A DNA stretch of 64,000 nucleotides. Origin: Rouxiella silvae. GTDB taxonomy: Bacteria > Pseudomonadota > Gammaproteobacteria > Enterobacterales > Enterobacteriaceae. Below the pieces are notes generated by a model, which was given only the letters and a program-made list of their open reading frames with translations, was not told the origin of the DNA and did not search any database. Made by a program: the position numbers and the translations under genes. Where the stretch lies: NCBI RefSeq assembly GCF_002093625.1, contig NZ_MRWD01000002.1:111643-175642 (forward strand), given 5' to 3'. This document shows positions 43,999 through 54,058 of the stretch, piece after piece. How positions within the stretch are numbered: position 1 is the first letter of the stretch; each line of letters starts with the position of its first letter.

Positions 43999-44559
43999 TT
44001 AACTCTGAATACGTTTGGCCCAGGAGGAAATCTCGTCGCCGCTGCCGATATCAGCCTGAACGAGTCCGTTAACCATAAAAGTAGGTGAGACGTGAATCCC
44101 GTTTTGGCGTGAGTATTTGCTGTGCCACTTAATGACGTTTTGTAAGTCCGGCCGGGCAAAGGCTTCACGTGCGTTGATGCCGCTGTATTGCTCAAGGCGG
44201 TTGATAATGTCGTTAGGCGTGGCGTCCAGATTCGGGCCTGTGCAGTGATCGGTAAATTCGAACTCTTCACGATGGTCACCGACGGCTTTAAGCACTGCTT
44301 TAGCCGCTTCTTTTCCCTCGGGCAGGGTTGAGGCAGCAAGGATGTAGCGCACGATTAAGCCGGAATACATATGCCACGGCTGAGACTGAAGGTGGATTTT
44401 CAGCGTCATATTATCTTCGCCTACCTCGGCCAGCAGTGCGTCAAATTTATTAAAGGCACGGACAGAGTAAGGGCAGGTGGGTTCCAGGAAAACGTCGAAT
44501 ACGTTTTTTCCGTGACCCCAGAGCAGCGGGGCAGCGTTTAATGGTTTGTTCGTCGTCAT
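43999..44559 (-). CDS. DsbA-family thioredoxin-fold protein
   Basis: A 186-residue protein with a DsbA/FrnE-like thioredoxin fold and no signal peptide, so cytoplasmic. The redox-type motif is CPYS (VFLEPTCPYSVRAF, Cys near residue 30), which has one cysteine instead of the CxxC pair. A cis-proline element is present in VSPTFMVNG. A single-cysteine active site suggests a glutathione-type or peroxiredoxin-like function instead of disulfide formation. The start has AAGGGG upstream, and a Fur-like site overlaps this leader. The gene stands alone between tRNA-Asn and the M20 genes. Confidence 0.85.
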   Translation of the reverse strand: MTTNKPLNAAPLLWGHGKNVFDVFLEPTCPYSVRAFNKFDALLAEVGEDNMTLKIHLQSQPWHMYSGLIVRYILAASTLPEGKEAAKAVLKAVGDHREEFEFTDHCTGPNLDATPNDIINRLEQYSGINAREAFARPDLQNVIKWHSKYSRQNGIHVSPTFMVNGLVQADIGSGDEISSWAKRIQS

Positions 44560-44570
44560 GATCTATCCCC

Positions 44571-44589
44571 TTAAATGATAATTATTAAC
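44571..44589. promoter_or_regulatory. Fur-like box next to the DsbA-like gene start
   Basis: By hand alignment 14 of 19 positions match the Fur consensus, with 12 of 13 in the core (AATGATAAT-ATT). It lies 12-30 bases before the start codon and abuts the ribosome site. Confidence 0.45.
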
Positions 44590-44679
44590 TAAACCATAGT
44601 GGCAAATCCTGCCTCTCAGCTCCAGTCAAGGCGGGCTATTTGCCCGCTGTTTTCCGTTAGCAAAAGTAACCGACGACTG

Positions 44680-45813
44680 TTACTCCGCCACTGTGTGCAG
44701 CGCGCGTTGGGCAAGCGCGGTAAAATAGTTTACCGCGGGCTCGATTACTGCTTCATTGGGGTCAAACTCTGGATGATGCAGGCCAAAGGCGCTGGCGCTG
44801 CCGATACTGACAAAAGCGCCGGGGACGTGGTGCAGATAAAAAGCAAAGTCTTCACCGCCCATCTGCGGCGTGGCCACCTCAACGTTATAGCCGCTCTCTT
44901 TGGCAATCGACAGGGCAAAGTCTGCCCACTGCGGCGTGTTAATCAGTGCCGGAGGACCCGGCTGCCAGTCAAGCGTTGCTCGTGCACCAAAACCACCGGC
45001 GATACCCTCCACCAGTGAGCGAATACGCTGAGGGATCGCTTCGCGAATAGTGTCATTATGCGTGCGCACCGTCCCCTCCAGTTCAACCGTTTGCGGCAGC
45101 ACATTCCAGGTATTGCCAGCGGTGAAGCGCGTTACGCTGACGACCACCGATTCCTGCGCACTATAAATACGGCTGGCCAAAGTTTGCAGCGTGGTCACAA
45201 TCTGACTGCCAATGACCACGGAATCGATCCCTTCATGAGGACGTGCGGCATGCGCGCCTTTACCGTTGATAGTGATTGAAAATCTATCAACGTTGGCATA
45301 AAACGCACCGCCGCGTGTTTTCAAAGTGCCGAGCGGTAAGTCCGGCGCATTGTGCATGCCGAAAATAGCCTGCACACCCTCAAGCGCACCGGCGTCGATA
45401 AGCTGCTGAGCGCCGTTAAACGTTTCTTCCGCCGGTTGAAACAGTATACGCACACGGCCTTTTAGCTGTTTTTCCTGCGCTTTCAGGCGATAGGCGACTC
45501 CGAGCATGACAGAAGTATGAATGTCGTGGCCGCAGGCGTGCATTACGCCGGCATTTTTTGAGGCGAAAGGCCGATGCGTGGCTTCTTCAATTGGCAATGC
45601 ATCGATGTCGGCACGCAGGGCGATCAGCGGCTCACCCTGACCTATCTCAACCACCACGCCCGTTTTAAGCCTGAGCGGCAGAACGCGAATATCGGCTTCT
45701 TTTAGCCATGCAGTGATGCGCTCAGTGGTCGCAAATTCATGATTGGAGAGTTCAGGATGCTGATGCAGCTCGCGCCGCCAGGAAACCAGCTGTTCGATTA
45801 ATGAGTCCGTCAT
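44680..45813 (-). CDS. M20-family amidohydrolase (aminoacylase/IAA-amino acid hydrolase type), paralogue 1
   Basis: A 377-residue metallopeptidase-family amidohydrolase. Metal ligands are visible: HACGHD near residue 93, the Glu pair in QPAEETFNGA near 128, His in FGMHNAPDLP and the final His in FGLHHPEFD. ADIDALP and GGAFYANVDRF follow the family. These enzymes hydrolyse N-acyl amino acids, hippurate or auxin conjugates; the substrate is not known. GAGG lies five bases before the start. It is divergent from a close paralogue at 46068. Confidence 0.93.
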   Translation of the reverse strand: MTDSLIEQLVSWRRELHQHPELSNHEFATTERITAWLKEADIRVLPLRLKTGVVVEIGQGEPLIALRADIDALPIEEATHRPFASKNAGVMHACGHDIHTSVMLGVAYRLKAQEKQLKGRVRILFQPAEETFNGAQQLIDAGALEGVQAIFGMHNAPDLPLGTLKTRGGAFYANVDRFSITINGKGAHAARPHEGIDSVVIGSQIVTTLQTLASRIYSAQESVVVSVTRFTAGNTWNVLPQTVELEGTVRTHNDTIREAIPQRIRSLVEGIAGGFGARATLDWQPGPPALINTPQWADFALSIAKESGYNVEVATPQMGGEDFAFYLHHVPGAFVSIGSASAFGLHHPEFDPNEAVIEPAVNYFTALAQRALHTVAE

Positions 45814-46067
45814 AAAATCCTCAGGGTTTGAACGAGATAAAAAGACTGAGCGGAATTTCAGGGGGATGGCGCAGATTCACCGCCTCAGCGGACAGGTCTC
45901 CATCATCCAAAGTTGTGACAAGCGCGTGAACCAAGGATTTGCGATAAGCTTTTCCATAAAAGTGCTATGCCTATTGCCAGAATTATCATTCCCTTGCGCA
46001 GAATTGTTCTTTTACTCACACCGGTTGTGCTTGCACTATGAGGCAGACATAAAGGAGGGAGAAACGC

Positions 46068-47225
46068 ATGAGCGAAAATTTTGCTGCACAGCTGATTAAC
46101 TGGCGCAGGACCTTACACACGTGGCCTGAGCTATCAAATCAGGAGCAGGCGACCACCTCACGCATTCGCGACTGGCTGAAGTCGGCCGATATCCGCATTC
46201 TTAATTATCCAATTCAAACCGGCGTGATTGCTGAAATAGGGCAGGGCGAATCACTGATTGCGCTGCGGGCCGATATTGACGCGTTGCCCATTCATGAGCA
46301 GACACAGTTAGCCTATGCCTCGCAGAATGACGGCGTAATGCACGCCTGCGGCCATGATATTCACACCTCGGTTATTCTCGGTGCGGCTTTGTTGTTAAAA
46401 GCGCGCGAAGCCTCTTTGCCGGGCAGAGTTCGTTTGTTGTTTCAACCGGGTGAAGAGAACTGCACCGGTGCCAAACAGTTTATCAAGGCCGGTGCGTTGC
46501 AGGACGTGCAGGCAATTTTTGGTATGCACAATGAACCCGGTCTTCCGGTGGGCACTTTTGCCACGCGCGGTGGCGCGTTTTATGCCAACGCTGACCGTTT
46601 TATCATTAAAATTCGTGGCAAAGGCGCGCACGCGGCGCATCCTGAGCAGGGTAATGACACTATTGTGCTCGCCAGTCAGGTCATTCAGGCATTGCAGGCT
46701 TTGACCAGTCGCAGCTTTAATACGCTCGACAGCTTAGTGCTTAGCGTCACGCGTATTGATGCCGGTAAAACGTGGAACGTGTTGCCTGAAGAGGTGATGT
46801 TTGGCGGCACGCTGCGCACGCACGACGTTAACGTGCGTGCGCAGGTGCAGCAACGCGTTATTCACTTGGTTAAAAGTCTGGTCGAGGCCAGCGGCGCAAA
46901 GGCAGACGTAAACTGGACTGCCGGACCTCCAGTGCTGGTCAACGACGAAAATTGGGCGACGTTCAGCGCCGGCGTTGCTAAAGAACAGGGTTACAAAGTT
47001 CGCACGGCCGATTTACATCTCGGCGGAGAAGATTTTGCCATCTATCTGCAAAACGTGCCGGGTGCCTTTGTCAGTATCGGCAGTGCCAGCGAGTTTGGGC
47101 TACATCATGAAGGATTTAATCCCGATGAGGCGCTCATCGCCCCTGCGGCGAACTATTTCGCCAAGCTTGCCGAAAGTGCTTTAGCGCTGTTGCAAGAAAA
47201 AGTGCCAGAGGGGCAGACGGCTTAA
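46068..47225 (+). CDS. M20-family amidohydrolase, paralogue 2
   Basis: A 385-residue homologue of the divergent gene at 44680-45813; 50 of the first 77 aligned residues are identical by hand count, which points to local duplication with inversion. All metal ligands are kept (HACGHD, QPGEENCTGA, FGMHNEPGLP, FGLHHEGF). ATG 46068 follows a near-perfect AAGGAGGG. It has a slightly longer C-terminus (LLQEKVPEGQTA). The two may differ in substrate or in regulation. Confidence 0.93.
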   Translation: MSENFAAQLINWRRTLHTWPELSNQEQATTSRIRDWLKSADIRILNYPIQTGVIAEIGQGESLIALRADIDALPIHEQTQLAYASQNDGVMHACGHDIHTSVILGAALLLKAREASLPGRVRLLFQPGEENCTGAKQFIKAGALQDVQAIFGMHNEPGLPVGTFATRGGAFYANADRFIIKIRGKGAHAAHPEQGNDTIVLASQVIQALQALTSRSFNTLDSLVLSVTRIDAGKTWNVLPEEVMFGGTLRTHDVNVRAQVQQRVIHLVKSLVEASGAKADVNWTAGPPVLVNDENWATFSAGVAKEQGYKVRTADLHLGGEDFAIYLQNVPGAFVSIGSASEFGLHHEGFNPDEALIAPAANYFAKLAESALALLQEKVPEGQTA

Positions 47226-47256
47226 TTCGGCCTTAACCTGTAGCCGGTTAATAAGC

Positions 47257-47439
47257 CTATTTTTCCAAGGCTAAATCCTCACCTTCGCTTAATAAATCAT
47301 TTATGGTGTTGCCCGTGGTCTGGGCAATCTCTGTCTGTGCCTGATGACTACCGCGACTAAGCCGGGCGCTAATTTTTCCGCTGTAGGATTTGTCGGGTAG
47401 GGTCAAGCAAGGGAAATAAGGGGGGGATGAATACGCCAA
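47257..47439 (-). pseudogene. Probable HicB-like antitoxin remnant
   Basis: A 60-residue frame whose C-terminal half, DKSYSGKISARLSRGSHQ then TEIAQTTGNTINDLLSEG, resembles the ribbon-helix-helix end of HicB-type antitoxins (YSGK-[FI]-x-x-R-L...LH...A...G...N). The N-terminal partial-RNase-H domain of HicB is absent and no toxin gene is adjacent, so it looks like a decayed fragment. The family call rests on the pattern alone. Confidence 0.45.
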
Positions 47440-47471
47440 ACATTCGCTGCATATTTTAATGCAGCGAATGT
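47440..47471. repeat. Perfect 13-base inverted repeat between galD and the HicB-like remnant
   Basis: ACATTCGCTGCAT / ATGCAGCGAATGT around a six-base loop. It lies 42 bases past the galD stop (minus strand) and may terminate that operon, although no T-run follows. Confidence 0.65.
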
Positions 47472-47512
47472 AGGGTAAAACGATGGGGGAGGCGGTATTC
47501 AGCGATTAGGCT

Positions 47513-48634
47513 TTAGCGTTTCTCTTTCTCGACAACAGCATGAGGTCCGTCCCAAAGACTGCCAGGGATCGCGACGTAGCCGGAAAACAGCAGGCGTGCA
47601 GTGCGCAGTAGCCCGCATCCGATCACACTTTCTTCGCCAACGGCGGCGGGGTTTATCTGAAGTTCGACGCTGAATTCACCGCTCGGATGCTCAACGCTGA
47701 TGCGCGGATGTAATCCTTGTGGCACCGTGGCCAGCCCCTGCGTTACCGATTCTGGCAGCAGGCAGGCGGTGGCAACGCTCACCGCGCCCAAAACGCCGAT
47801 TGAGGCATGGCAGCGGTGAGGGATAAAAGTCCGGCTGGTCAGCGCACCACCGTTACGCGGCTCGGCAATAAGCGTCATTTTCGGCACAGTTCGCTGCGCG
47901 ACATCCCCAAGGTTCATTTTAGGGCCCGCCTGCAGGCGAATCGATTCCAGTCTGGCTTTAAGCTCTGCATCGTTATCAAGCTGCTGGCGGGTTTCATAGC
48001 CCGTTCGGCCGAGGCTGGCAGCGCGCAACAGCACCACCGGCATACCGTTGTCGATGCAGGTCACCTCAATGCCGTCAAATCTGTCGATGACGTTGCCGGT
48101 TGGCAACAGCGATCCGCAGTTTGACCCAGCAATATCGGCGAATTCAATCAGGATTTCAGCGGCTGTTCTCGGAACGCCGTCGATACGCAGACTGCCCTCA
48201 TATTCCACATATCCCTGCGGCGTGGGCACGTGAGCGATAGCTATTTGGCCGGTATTTTCCATAAAAATTCTCACCGGTGTGAGCTTATCCAGCGGCTCAA
48301 TCAGACCTTGCTCAATGGCATAAGGGCCGACGGCGGCCAGAATATTGCCGCAGTTTTGCCCGAAGTCGACCACGGCCTTGTCCACGTTGACTTGGGCAAA
48401 GAGGTAGTCAATGTCGGCGTCATCACGCTGTGAGCGACGAATAATGGCCACTTTGCTGGTTAAAGGATCCGCGCCGCCTACGCCGTCAATTTGTCGTGGG
48501 TCCGGAGATCCCATCACCGCCAGCAGCACGCTGTCGCGCAGTGTGGGGTCTGTCGGTAAATCATCGGCCAAGAAGAACGCGCCTTTCGAGGTACCGCCGC
48601 GCATTAACATGCAGGGAATTCGGGTTTGCAACAT
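47513..48634 (-). CDS. galD: 4-oxalomesaconate tautomerase (PrpF/GalD family)
   Basis: A 373-residue isomerase with the two-domain PrpF fold. Family marks are MLMRGGTSKGAFF at the start, FGQNCGNILAAVGPYA in the middle and SIGVLGAVSVATACLLP near the end. In the gallate pathway GalD converts the keto form of 4-oxalomesaconate to the enol. It follows galC by 15 bases with a good GAGGAGG site. Its assignment to gallate and not 2-methylaconitate rests on the galB-galC neighbours. It is last in the galBCD operon. Confidence 0.9.
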   Translation of the reverse strand: MLQTRIPCMLMRGGTSKGAFFLADDLPTDPTLRDSVLLAVMGSPDPRQIDGVGGADPLTSKVAIIRRSQRDDADIDYLFAQVNVDKAVVDFGQNCGNILAAVGPYAIEQGLIEPLDKLTPVRIFMENTGQIAIAHVPTPQGYVEYEGSLRIDGVPRTAAEILIEFADIAGSNCGSLLPTGNVIDRFDGIEVTCIDNGMPVVLLRAASLGRTGYETRQQLDNDAELKARLESIRLQAGPKMNLGDVAQRTVPKMTLIAEPRNGGALTSRTFIPHRCHASIGVLGAVSVATACLLPESVTQGLATVPQGLHPRISVEHPSGEFSVELQINPAAVGEESVIGCGLLRTARLLFSGYVAIPGSLWDGPHAVVEKEKR

Positions 48635-48649
48635 CGAACCTCCTCAGGC

Positions 48650-49384
48650 TTACAGTGATTTGTTGAGCGCGTCAGCGTCGTCAAAGTAGGTCAAGCCCTT
48701 TTGTTCAAGGGTCGGACGCATATTATAAATATCCAGCCCCAGCTCGCCCTCGGCCATTCGCGCACGTTTACTCTCTTCCAGCGCTTCGCGTTGGCGGCTG
48801 GCCTCTGCCACTTTGGGCACCTCTTCACGGCGGACAACCACAATGCCGTCATCGTCGGCCACAATGGCATCACCGGGATAAATAATCTGACCCGCACAGA
48901 GGATAGGAATGTTCACCGAGCCCAGCGTCTCTTTTACCGTGCCTTGGGCATAAACGGCACGGGACCAAACCGCAAAACCCATCTCGCGCAGGGTGCGGGT
49001 GTCGCGCACGCCCACGTCTGCCACCAGGCCTATCACGCCGCGCGCCTTGAGTGAGGTGGCCAGCAGGTCACCAAAGTAACCATCCGTGCACGGCGAGGTG
49101 GGGGCAACCACCAGAATATCACCGGGTTGACACTGCTCGACCGCGACGTGAAACATCCAGTTATCGCCTGGCGCGACCAATACGGTGACGGCACTGCCAG
49201 AAATCGCCACATTTTGTAAAATGGGGCGCAGAGCCGAATCAAGTAGTCCCTTACGGCCCTGAGCTTCGTGCACGGTCGCCACGCCAAAGTTGGCCAGCGC
49301 TGCCACATGAAACGGTTCGGCGCGTGGAATATTGCGCACCACGACCCCTTTTTTGCCGAGAATCCCCCCTTCATTGCTGTTCAT
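48650..49384 (-). CDS. galC: 4-carboxy-4-hydroxy-2-oxoadipate aldolase (RraA-like, GalC)
   Basis: A 244-residue class II aldolase of the RraA-like group. It cleaves 4-carboxy-4-hydroxy-2-oxoadipate to pyruvate and oxaloacetate, and such enzymes also decarboxylate oxaloacetate. The metal and substrate residues Arg-Asp are in [10 protein letters not shown], and the family patterns [21 protein letters not shown] and [16 protein letters not shown] are clear. Its start overlaps the galB stop by four bases (ATGA). Confidence 0.93.
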   Translation of the reverse strand: MNSNEGGILGKKGVVVRNIPRAEPFHVAALANFGVATVHEAQGRKGLLDSALRPILQNVAISGSAVTVLVAPGDNWMFHVAVEQCQPGDILVVAPTSPCTDGYFGDLLATSLKARGVIGLVADVGVRDTRTLREMGFAVWSRAVYAQGTVKETLGSVNIPILCAGQIIYPGDAIVADDDGIVVVRREEVPKVAEASRQREALEESKRARMAEGELGLDIYNMRPTLEQKGLTYFDDADALNKSL

Positions 49385-50139
49385 GCCAGCTCTCCTGTTA
49401 CGCGTGGGAAGATGCTCTGATAGCCTTCGCCGTATTCAATATTTTTGCCGCTGGTGATGCCGACGTTGCGTTTCGCCTGCACACCGCGCTGCTGCGCGAC
49501 GCGCGTATAATACTCCCACAGGTGTTCCTGACCGGCCATGCACTGAATGGCCTGATACTTCTTGTCCCAGACGTCGGTGATGTCTAGCAGCACGTCAGGT
49601 TTCCAGTCGCACTGCTCTGGCTGGTGTGGCTCAAAGCAGTAAACCGGTGGCGCAGCCACGATAGGTTCGCCCGGTTTATAGCCTTCAGCCTGAGCAATGA
49701 TGCGCGCCTCCTGCGCCAGATGCGTTGCCATCGGGTGGTCATAGTTGTAGGGATCTTTCAATGAATGAGTCAGCACAAAATGCGGCTGCACACGGCGGTA
49801 GACGTCTGCCAAACGAAATAGGTCGTCCTTCGTGGCGCGCAGCGGATAGTCACCCATATCAAAAAACTCGATGCTGGCACCGAGGATTTCAGCTGCCGCC
49901 ATGGCTTCTTCACGTCGCGAAGCTTTGACTTTTTCTTCACTCATTTCGCCTTTACGCCACAGTTTTGCAGACTCACCGCGCTCGCCAAACGACAGGCAAA
50001 CGATGTGCACGTTGTAGCCCAGCTGGGTGTGCTGGGCGATAGCGCCGCCCGCACGCCATACAAAATCGGCCGAGTGGGCGCTGACAACCAAGGCACTTTT
50101 GGCGCTGCCGTTGGCCTGATCCTGAGTGACGTTAGTCAT
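49381..50139 (-). CDS. galB: 4-oxalomesaconate hydratase (GalB, PIG-L fold)
   Basis: A 252-residue zinc hydratase with the PIG-L/LmbE fold. The N-terminal metal motif is [13 protein letters not shown] (His and Asp near residues 22 and 25), and the later [17 protein letters not shown] supplies the other His. It adds water to 4-oxalomesaconate to form 4-carboxy-4-hydroxy-2-oxoadipate. It is first in galB-galC-galD and divergent from the LysR regulator; the 170 bases between them should hold both promoters. Confidence 0.92.
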   Translation of the reverse strand: MTNVTQDQANGSAKSALVVSAHSADFVWRAGGAIAQHTQLGYNVHIVCLSFGERGESAKLWRKGEMSEEKVKASRREEAMAAAEILGASIEFFDMGDYPLRATKDDLFRLADVYRRVQPHFVLTHSLKDPYNYDHPMATHLAQEARIIAQAEGYKPGEPIVAAPPVYCFEPHQPEQCDWKPDVLLDITDVWDKKYQAIQCMAGQEHLWEYYTRVAQQRGVQAKRNVGITSGKNIEYGEGYQSIFPRVTGELA

Positions 50140-50309
50140 GTGTATAATCCTTATTTTTCACTGTTTGAGGGTACCGAACGCATCGCGTGGTCTGGTTTCT
50201 ATGCTGTCAGTCGCCGCGTGTTTGAGGTAATTCATTTGATTGCAGCAGGTATGCGTTTTATTTATATTGCTGGTTGAGTTCACGCAAAAAACCTTGGCAG
50301 GAGAAGGGG

Positions 50310-51530
50310 ATGAAGCACGAGAAAGAGTTATGTAGCCTGATGCAGATCCGCGCATTTTGTCAGGTTGTCGATCAAGGCAGTGTCTCGCGGGCCGCCGACG
50401 AGCTTTTTCGCACCCAGTCGGCAATTACCCGCGCCATTCGTGACCTAGAGGAGCATTTATCCGTGCCGCTGTTTGAGCGCCACGCCAACGGCATGCGGCT
50501 GACCGATTTCGGCAAATGTATTTTGCCGCGCGCGCGTCGGGCCATTGCCGAGCTGCATGAAACGGCCGACCTACTGGCGCGTTTGCAGGGTAAAACGGCG
50601 CAGGGCCGTGCGCCGACCGAGCCGCTGTATTTGTTCAACGTACGGCGATTGCAGATTTTTGTGTCCCTGTGCAAAACGCGGCATATGCAAACCGTTGCGA
50701 CGCTACTCGGACTGAGTCAACCTGCCGTGTCGGCTGCGCTTAAAGTACTCGAAAATGGCGCAAACACCTCGCTGCTGGAGCGAACGCCGCAGGGAATGAT
50801 ACCGAGCCTTGCTGGTCAGGAAATTGTGCCCAATATTCGACGAGCGTTGAACGAACTGCGGCACATTCCCGCCGATATCGCCGCCCGTCAAGGGGTGCTG
50901 GTGGGGACGGTACAGATTGGGGCGCTGCCGCTGAGCCGCACGCGACTGCTGCCGCAGGCAATTCTGGCCGTGACTGCGCGCTATGGCGGTATCAAAATTA
51001 TTACCAATGAAAGCGCCTTTGCCGCCTTGGCCTCGGAGCTGCGTTCGGGAGAGATCGATTTTATCGTCGGTGCACTGCGCACCAGCGACTATGCGGCAGA
51101 CATGGTGACTGAAACCTTGTTTATCGAAGAGATGGTGATTGTGGCACGCCGCGGTCATCCGCTGAGCCAAGCCGCACTCAGTCCTGAAGCTTTGCGCAGC
51201 GCACGCTGGGTATTGCCACGCGCCGAAACGCCAGCACGCGGTCTATTAGAAAGCAGTTTTATGGCGATGAATATTCCTGCGCCGGATGCGGTCGTAGAAA
51301 GTGGCGATCTGGCGATGGTGCGGGGGTTATTGCTCAATTCAGATATGCTGGCGGCGGTATCCGCCAGACAGTTGCAGCACGAGTTGGACAACGGCGAGTT
51401 GGTCAGTCTCAACGTCGAGCTAGCCGACACGCGACGCGCAATTGGTATCACCCTGCGCGCTGGCAGCCTGCTCTCACCGGCTGCCAGCGCAATGGTTGAC
51501 GCGATACGCCTACAGGGTGGCGTTTCCTAG
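50310..51530 (+). CDS. galR: LysR-type regulator of gallate genes with two DNA-binding domains
   Basis: A 406-residue LysR protein about 100 residues longer than usual. The first helix-turn-helix (about residues 10-69) reads [21 protein letters not shown] second one (about 109-168) reads [20 protein letters not shown] and is followed by [17 protein letters not shown], parallel to [17 protein letters not shown] in the first. One effector domain follows (198-406). ATG 50310 has AGGAG six bases upstream; a frame from 50274 has none. It is divergent from galB, so it most likely activates galBCD and perhaps galT-galA far away. Its last bases overlap the convergent budB by four. Confidence 0.88.
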   Translation: MKHEKELCSLMQIRAFCQVVDQGSVSRAADELFRTQSAITRAIRDLEEHLSVPLFERHANGMRLTDFGKCILPRARRAIAELHETADLLARLQGKTAQGRAPTEPLYLFNVRRLQIFVSLCKTRHMQTVATLLGLSQPAVSAALKVLENGANTSLLERTPQGMIPSLAGQEIVPNIRRALNELRHIPADIAARQGVLVGTVQIGALPLSRTRLLPQAILAVTARYGGIKIITNESAFAALASELRSGEIDFIVGALRTSDYAADMVTETLFIEEMVIVARRGHPLSQAALSPEALRSARWVLPRAETPARGLLESSFMAMNIPAPDAVVESGDLAMVRGLLLNSDMLAAVSARQLQHELDNGELVSLNVELADTRRAIGITLRAGSLLSPAASAMVDAIRLQGGVS

Positions 51531-53203
51531 AAGATCTCACCCATGTTCAATTGACTCATTAACAGCGCGTTGTCGCTGTAGTCCACGGGAATGGCCACCA
51601 CGGCAGGACCTTGGACGTCCATCGCCGCATGCAGCGTTTTTTCCAGCGAATCGGCGGAGGTCACGGCGAAGCCCTTGGCACCGAACGAATCGGCATAGGC
51701 TTTAAAATCAATCGGGCCGAACTGGATACCGGAGGTGCGTTGATATTTTTTCTCTTCCTGAATTGCCACCATATTATAGGCCTGATCGACCCAGATGATG
51801 TGCAGCAGGTTTACACCCAACCGTACCGCCGTTTCCAGCTCCATGCTCGACTGCATAAAGCCGCCATCGCCTGAAACCGAGACGACTTTGCGGCCCGGAT
51901 CGACCAGCGCGGCGCCAATCGCCCAGGGTAGTGCAACGCCCATCGTCTGTTGACCGTTGGAAATCAACACCTGACGGGCGCGAAAGCTGTACAGATAGCG
52001 GGCAATCCAGATATGAAAACTGCCCATGTCAACGCACAGTGTGACGTCGCTGTTGACGATGTCCTGCATCGCGCGCACCAGCCGCAGAGGGTGAATAGAA
52101 AACTGATTCAGGCTGCGGCCTTTTTGGTCGAGCAACTGGCGCTGTAGACGGCGCTCCTCGAGAATATCCACCGCCAGCGGGCTGAGTGCTATCTGCTGCG
52201 GTATCTCATGAGTCAGCAAGTCAATAGTGTCGGCAATATCGCCCACCAATTCGACCTCAGGCTGATATTCACTGTCAGGCTCGGCGGGCGTGACATCAAT
52301 GTGCACCAGTCGCGCAGAGCCGTTGCTCCACTGTGCTGGCTCATATTCCACCGGACTGTAGCCGATGGTGATAACCAAGTCGGCATTGCGCAGCAGTTTG
52401 TCACCGGCCTGATTGTTGAACAGGCCGACGCGTCCAGCGAAGCGGTGGAACGCGCTTTGATCGATGACGCCTGCGGCCTGATAGGTGCTGGTTACCGGTA
52501 AATCGCTTTTATGCAGCAGGCGGCGAATGGCCTCGGCGTTGCGCGGTTGGCTGGCCATCAGGCCGAGCAGCAGCACCGGATTCTTGGCCTGCTTGAGCAA
52601 ACGGCTTACCTCGACAATCGCACCGTGCGGGGCGCTGCCCAGGGTGGGGGAATAGGAGGTGAGCAGTTTTCCGCGCGTGGGTTTATTGATAAGGTCCATG
52701 GGCAGGCTGATAAATGACGCACCCGGACGGCCAAATTCGGCGGCGCGGAAGCCGTTTGAGACCACTTCCGCCAGCGCCGAAGAGGACGTCACTTCGGCGG
52801 AGTATTTAGTCACGGGACGAAACATCGAGACCGTGTCCATGGTCTGATGCACCTGTTTTGCATGGTCGGCACGTTTCACGGCACCGCCCAATGCCACCAT
52901 TGGGTCACCTTCTGAGTTGGCTGTCGCCACACCGGTAATAAGGTTGGAACAGCCCGGACCGGAAGTCACCAGCGCGACCCCTGCTTTACCGGTCAGTCGT
53001 CCCACGGCACCGGCCATGAATGCCGCATTGGCCTCGTGACGGACCACCACGGTTTCGATTTTTGAGTCGACCAGCGAGTCAAAAACGCGGTCTATTTTGG
53101 CGCCGGGGATACCAAAAACGTGTTTGACACCCTGCGCCTCAAGCTGGGCGACCACCAAGTCTGCGCCGCATTTCCACTCTTCTTTATTGTCTGTATTACT
53201 CAT
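51527..53203 (-). CDS. budB: Catabolic acetolactate synthase
   Basis: A 558-residue ThDP enzyme that joins two pyruvates to 2-acetolactate in the butanediol route. The catalytic Glu is in [20 protein letters not shown], and the ThDP motif [14 protein letters not shown]...DQAYNM lies near residue 440. It lacks the FAD-dependent features and the partner subunit of biosynthetic AHAS, and its length matches AlsS/BudB. It follows budA by 25 bases on the minus strand. The 3' end overlaps the convergent regulator by four bases. Confidence 0.94.
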   Translation of the reverse strand: MSNTDNKEEWKCGADLVVAQLEAQGVKHVFGIPGAKIDRVFDSLVDSKIETVVVRHEANAAFMAGAVGRLTGKAGVALVTSGPGCSNLITGVATANSEGDPMVALGGAVKRADHAKQVHQTMDTVSMFRPVTKYSAEVTSSSALAEVVSNGFRAAEFGRPGASFISLPMDLINKPTRGKLLTSYSPTLGSAPHGAIVEVSRLLKQAKNPVLLLGLMASQPRNAEAIRRLLHKSDLPVTSTYQAAGVIDQSAFHRFAGRVGLFNNQAGDKLLRNADLVITIGYSPVEYEPAQWSNGSARLVHIDVTPAEPDSEYQPEVELVGDIADTIDLLTHEIPQQIALSPLAVDILEERRLQRQLLDQKGRSLNQFSIHPLRLVRAMQDIVNSDVTLCVDMGSFHIWIARYLYSFRARQVLISNGQQTMGVALPWAIGAALVDPGRKVVSVSGDGGFMQSSMELETAVRLGVNLLHIIWVDQAYNMVAIQEEKKYQRTSGIQFGPIDFKAYADSFGAKGFAVTSADSLEKTLHAAMDVQGPAVVAIPVDYSDNALLMSQLNMGEIF

Positions 53204-53228
53204 CGTATAACTCCTTTCGCTGCGGCTG

Positions 53229-53957
53229 TTAGCTTTCTACTGAACGGATGGCTTCCTGCAAATTTTCAGGAGACAAATTAGCGTTGAGGAAATCTTTATC
53301 GTGCGGGAAATCAATGGTGAGTTTTTCGACGGTCCCGAAGGTCAGCGTGCCGCGCTCAACCTGATAATCCAGAACGTGTCCGCCGCTGTGGCGCGCCTGG
53401 TCAATGAAGTGCTCGTGGTAACCCGCCACATTAATCCCTTGCATATATTCAGGGGTTAAAAAGCCAATCAGCACCCCGTGGCTGTTCTTGATATGAAACG
53501 TCGGCTGCTCTTTCACTGCCTCGAGCATCGGTTTATAAGGACGATGCTGCTCCGGAACGGTACGGGTATCTACGCGGCTAAAATCGCCATCGATACGCAT
53601 GGCGCAGAACGCGTTTTGACTGGCGACGACCTCGTCAATCACCTGATGAATCTCTTCACGGCTGTGAGGGCGGGTAATGGGGTATTCATTAGTCGGGTTA
53701 AAGAATGTCATGGTGGCAAACGGGGTTTTTTGCTCGGGACTGGCGCGTCGTGCCGTGCCGTCGCCGCGCAGCTGAAAGATGTTGCCGTCAAAGGCTATTA
53801 GCTCACCGTCGAGTTTATTAAACGTTCCGAGGCCAAAATCACCGTGTTCGCGCAGCTGCGCCATGGTGACGTCACCTTCATAAACGCCGCTGAGCAGGGC
53901 ACTCATCAGGGATGCCTGATAAAGGACGTTAGGACGAGAAATTGCCAAGTCTTTCAT
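53229..53957 (-). CDS. budA: Alpha-acetolactate decarboxylase
   Basis: A 242-residue enzyme that turns acetolactate into acetoin. The zinc ligands are in [21 protein letters not shown], and [18 protein letters not shown] plus [20 protein letters not shown] are family hallmarks. Start ATG 53957 is chosen for GGAG seven bases upstream; ATG 53978, which would be nearer the usual length, has no ribosome site. It is first of the budA-budB operon and divergent from budR. Confidence 0.95.
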   Translation of the reverse strand: MKDLAISRPNVLYQASLMSALLSGVYEGDVTMAQLREHGDFGLGTFNKLDGELIAFDGNIFQLRGDGTARRASPEQKTPFATMTFFNPTNEYPITRPHSREEIHQVIDEVVASQNAFCAMRIDGDFSRVDTRTVPEQHRPYKPMLEAVKEQPTFHIKNSHGVLIGFLTPEYMQGINVAGYHEHFIDQARHSGGHVLDYQVERGTLTFGTVEKLTIDFPHDKDFLNANLSPENLQEAIRSVES

Positions 53958-54058
53958 ACTGATGCTCCGGGAATTCATTAACAAGATTAACTAAAGGTTG
54001 ACTCCATTCGGCCCGAAGTTCCAATATGAAGAAGTGTTTACTTTGAGACGTTTTTAAT

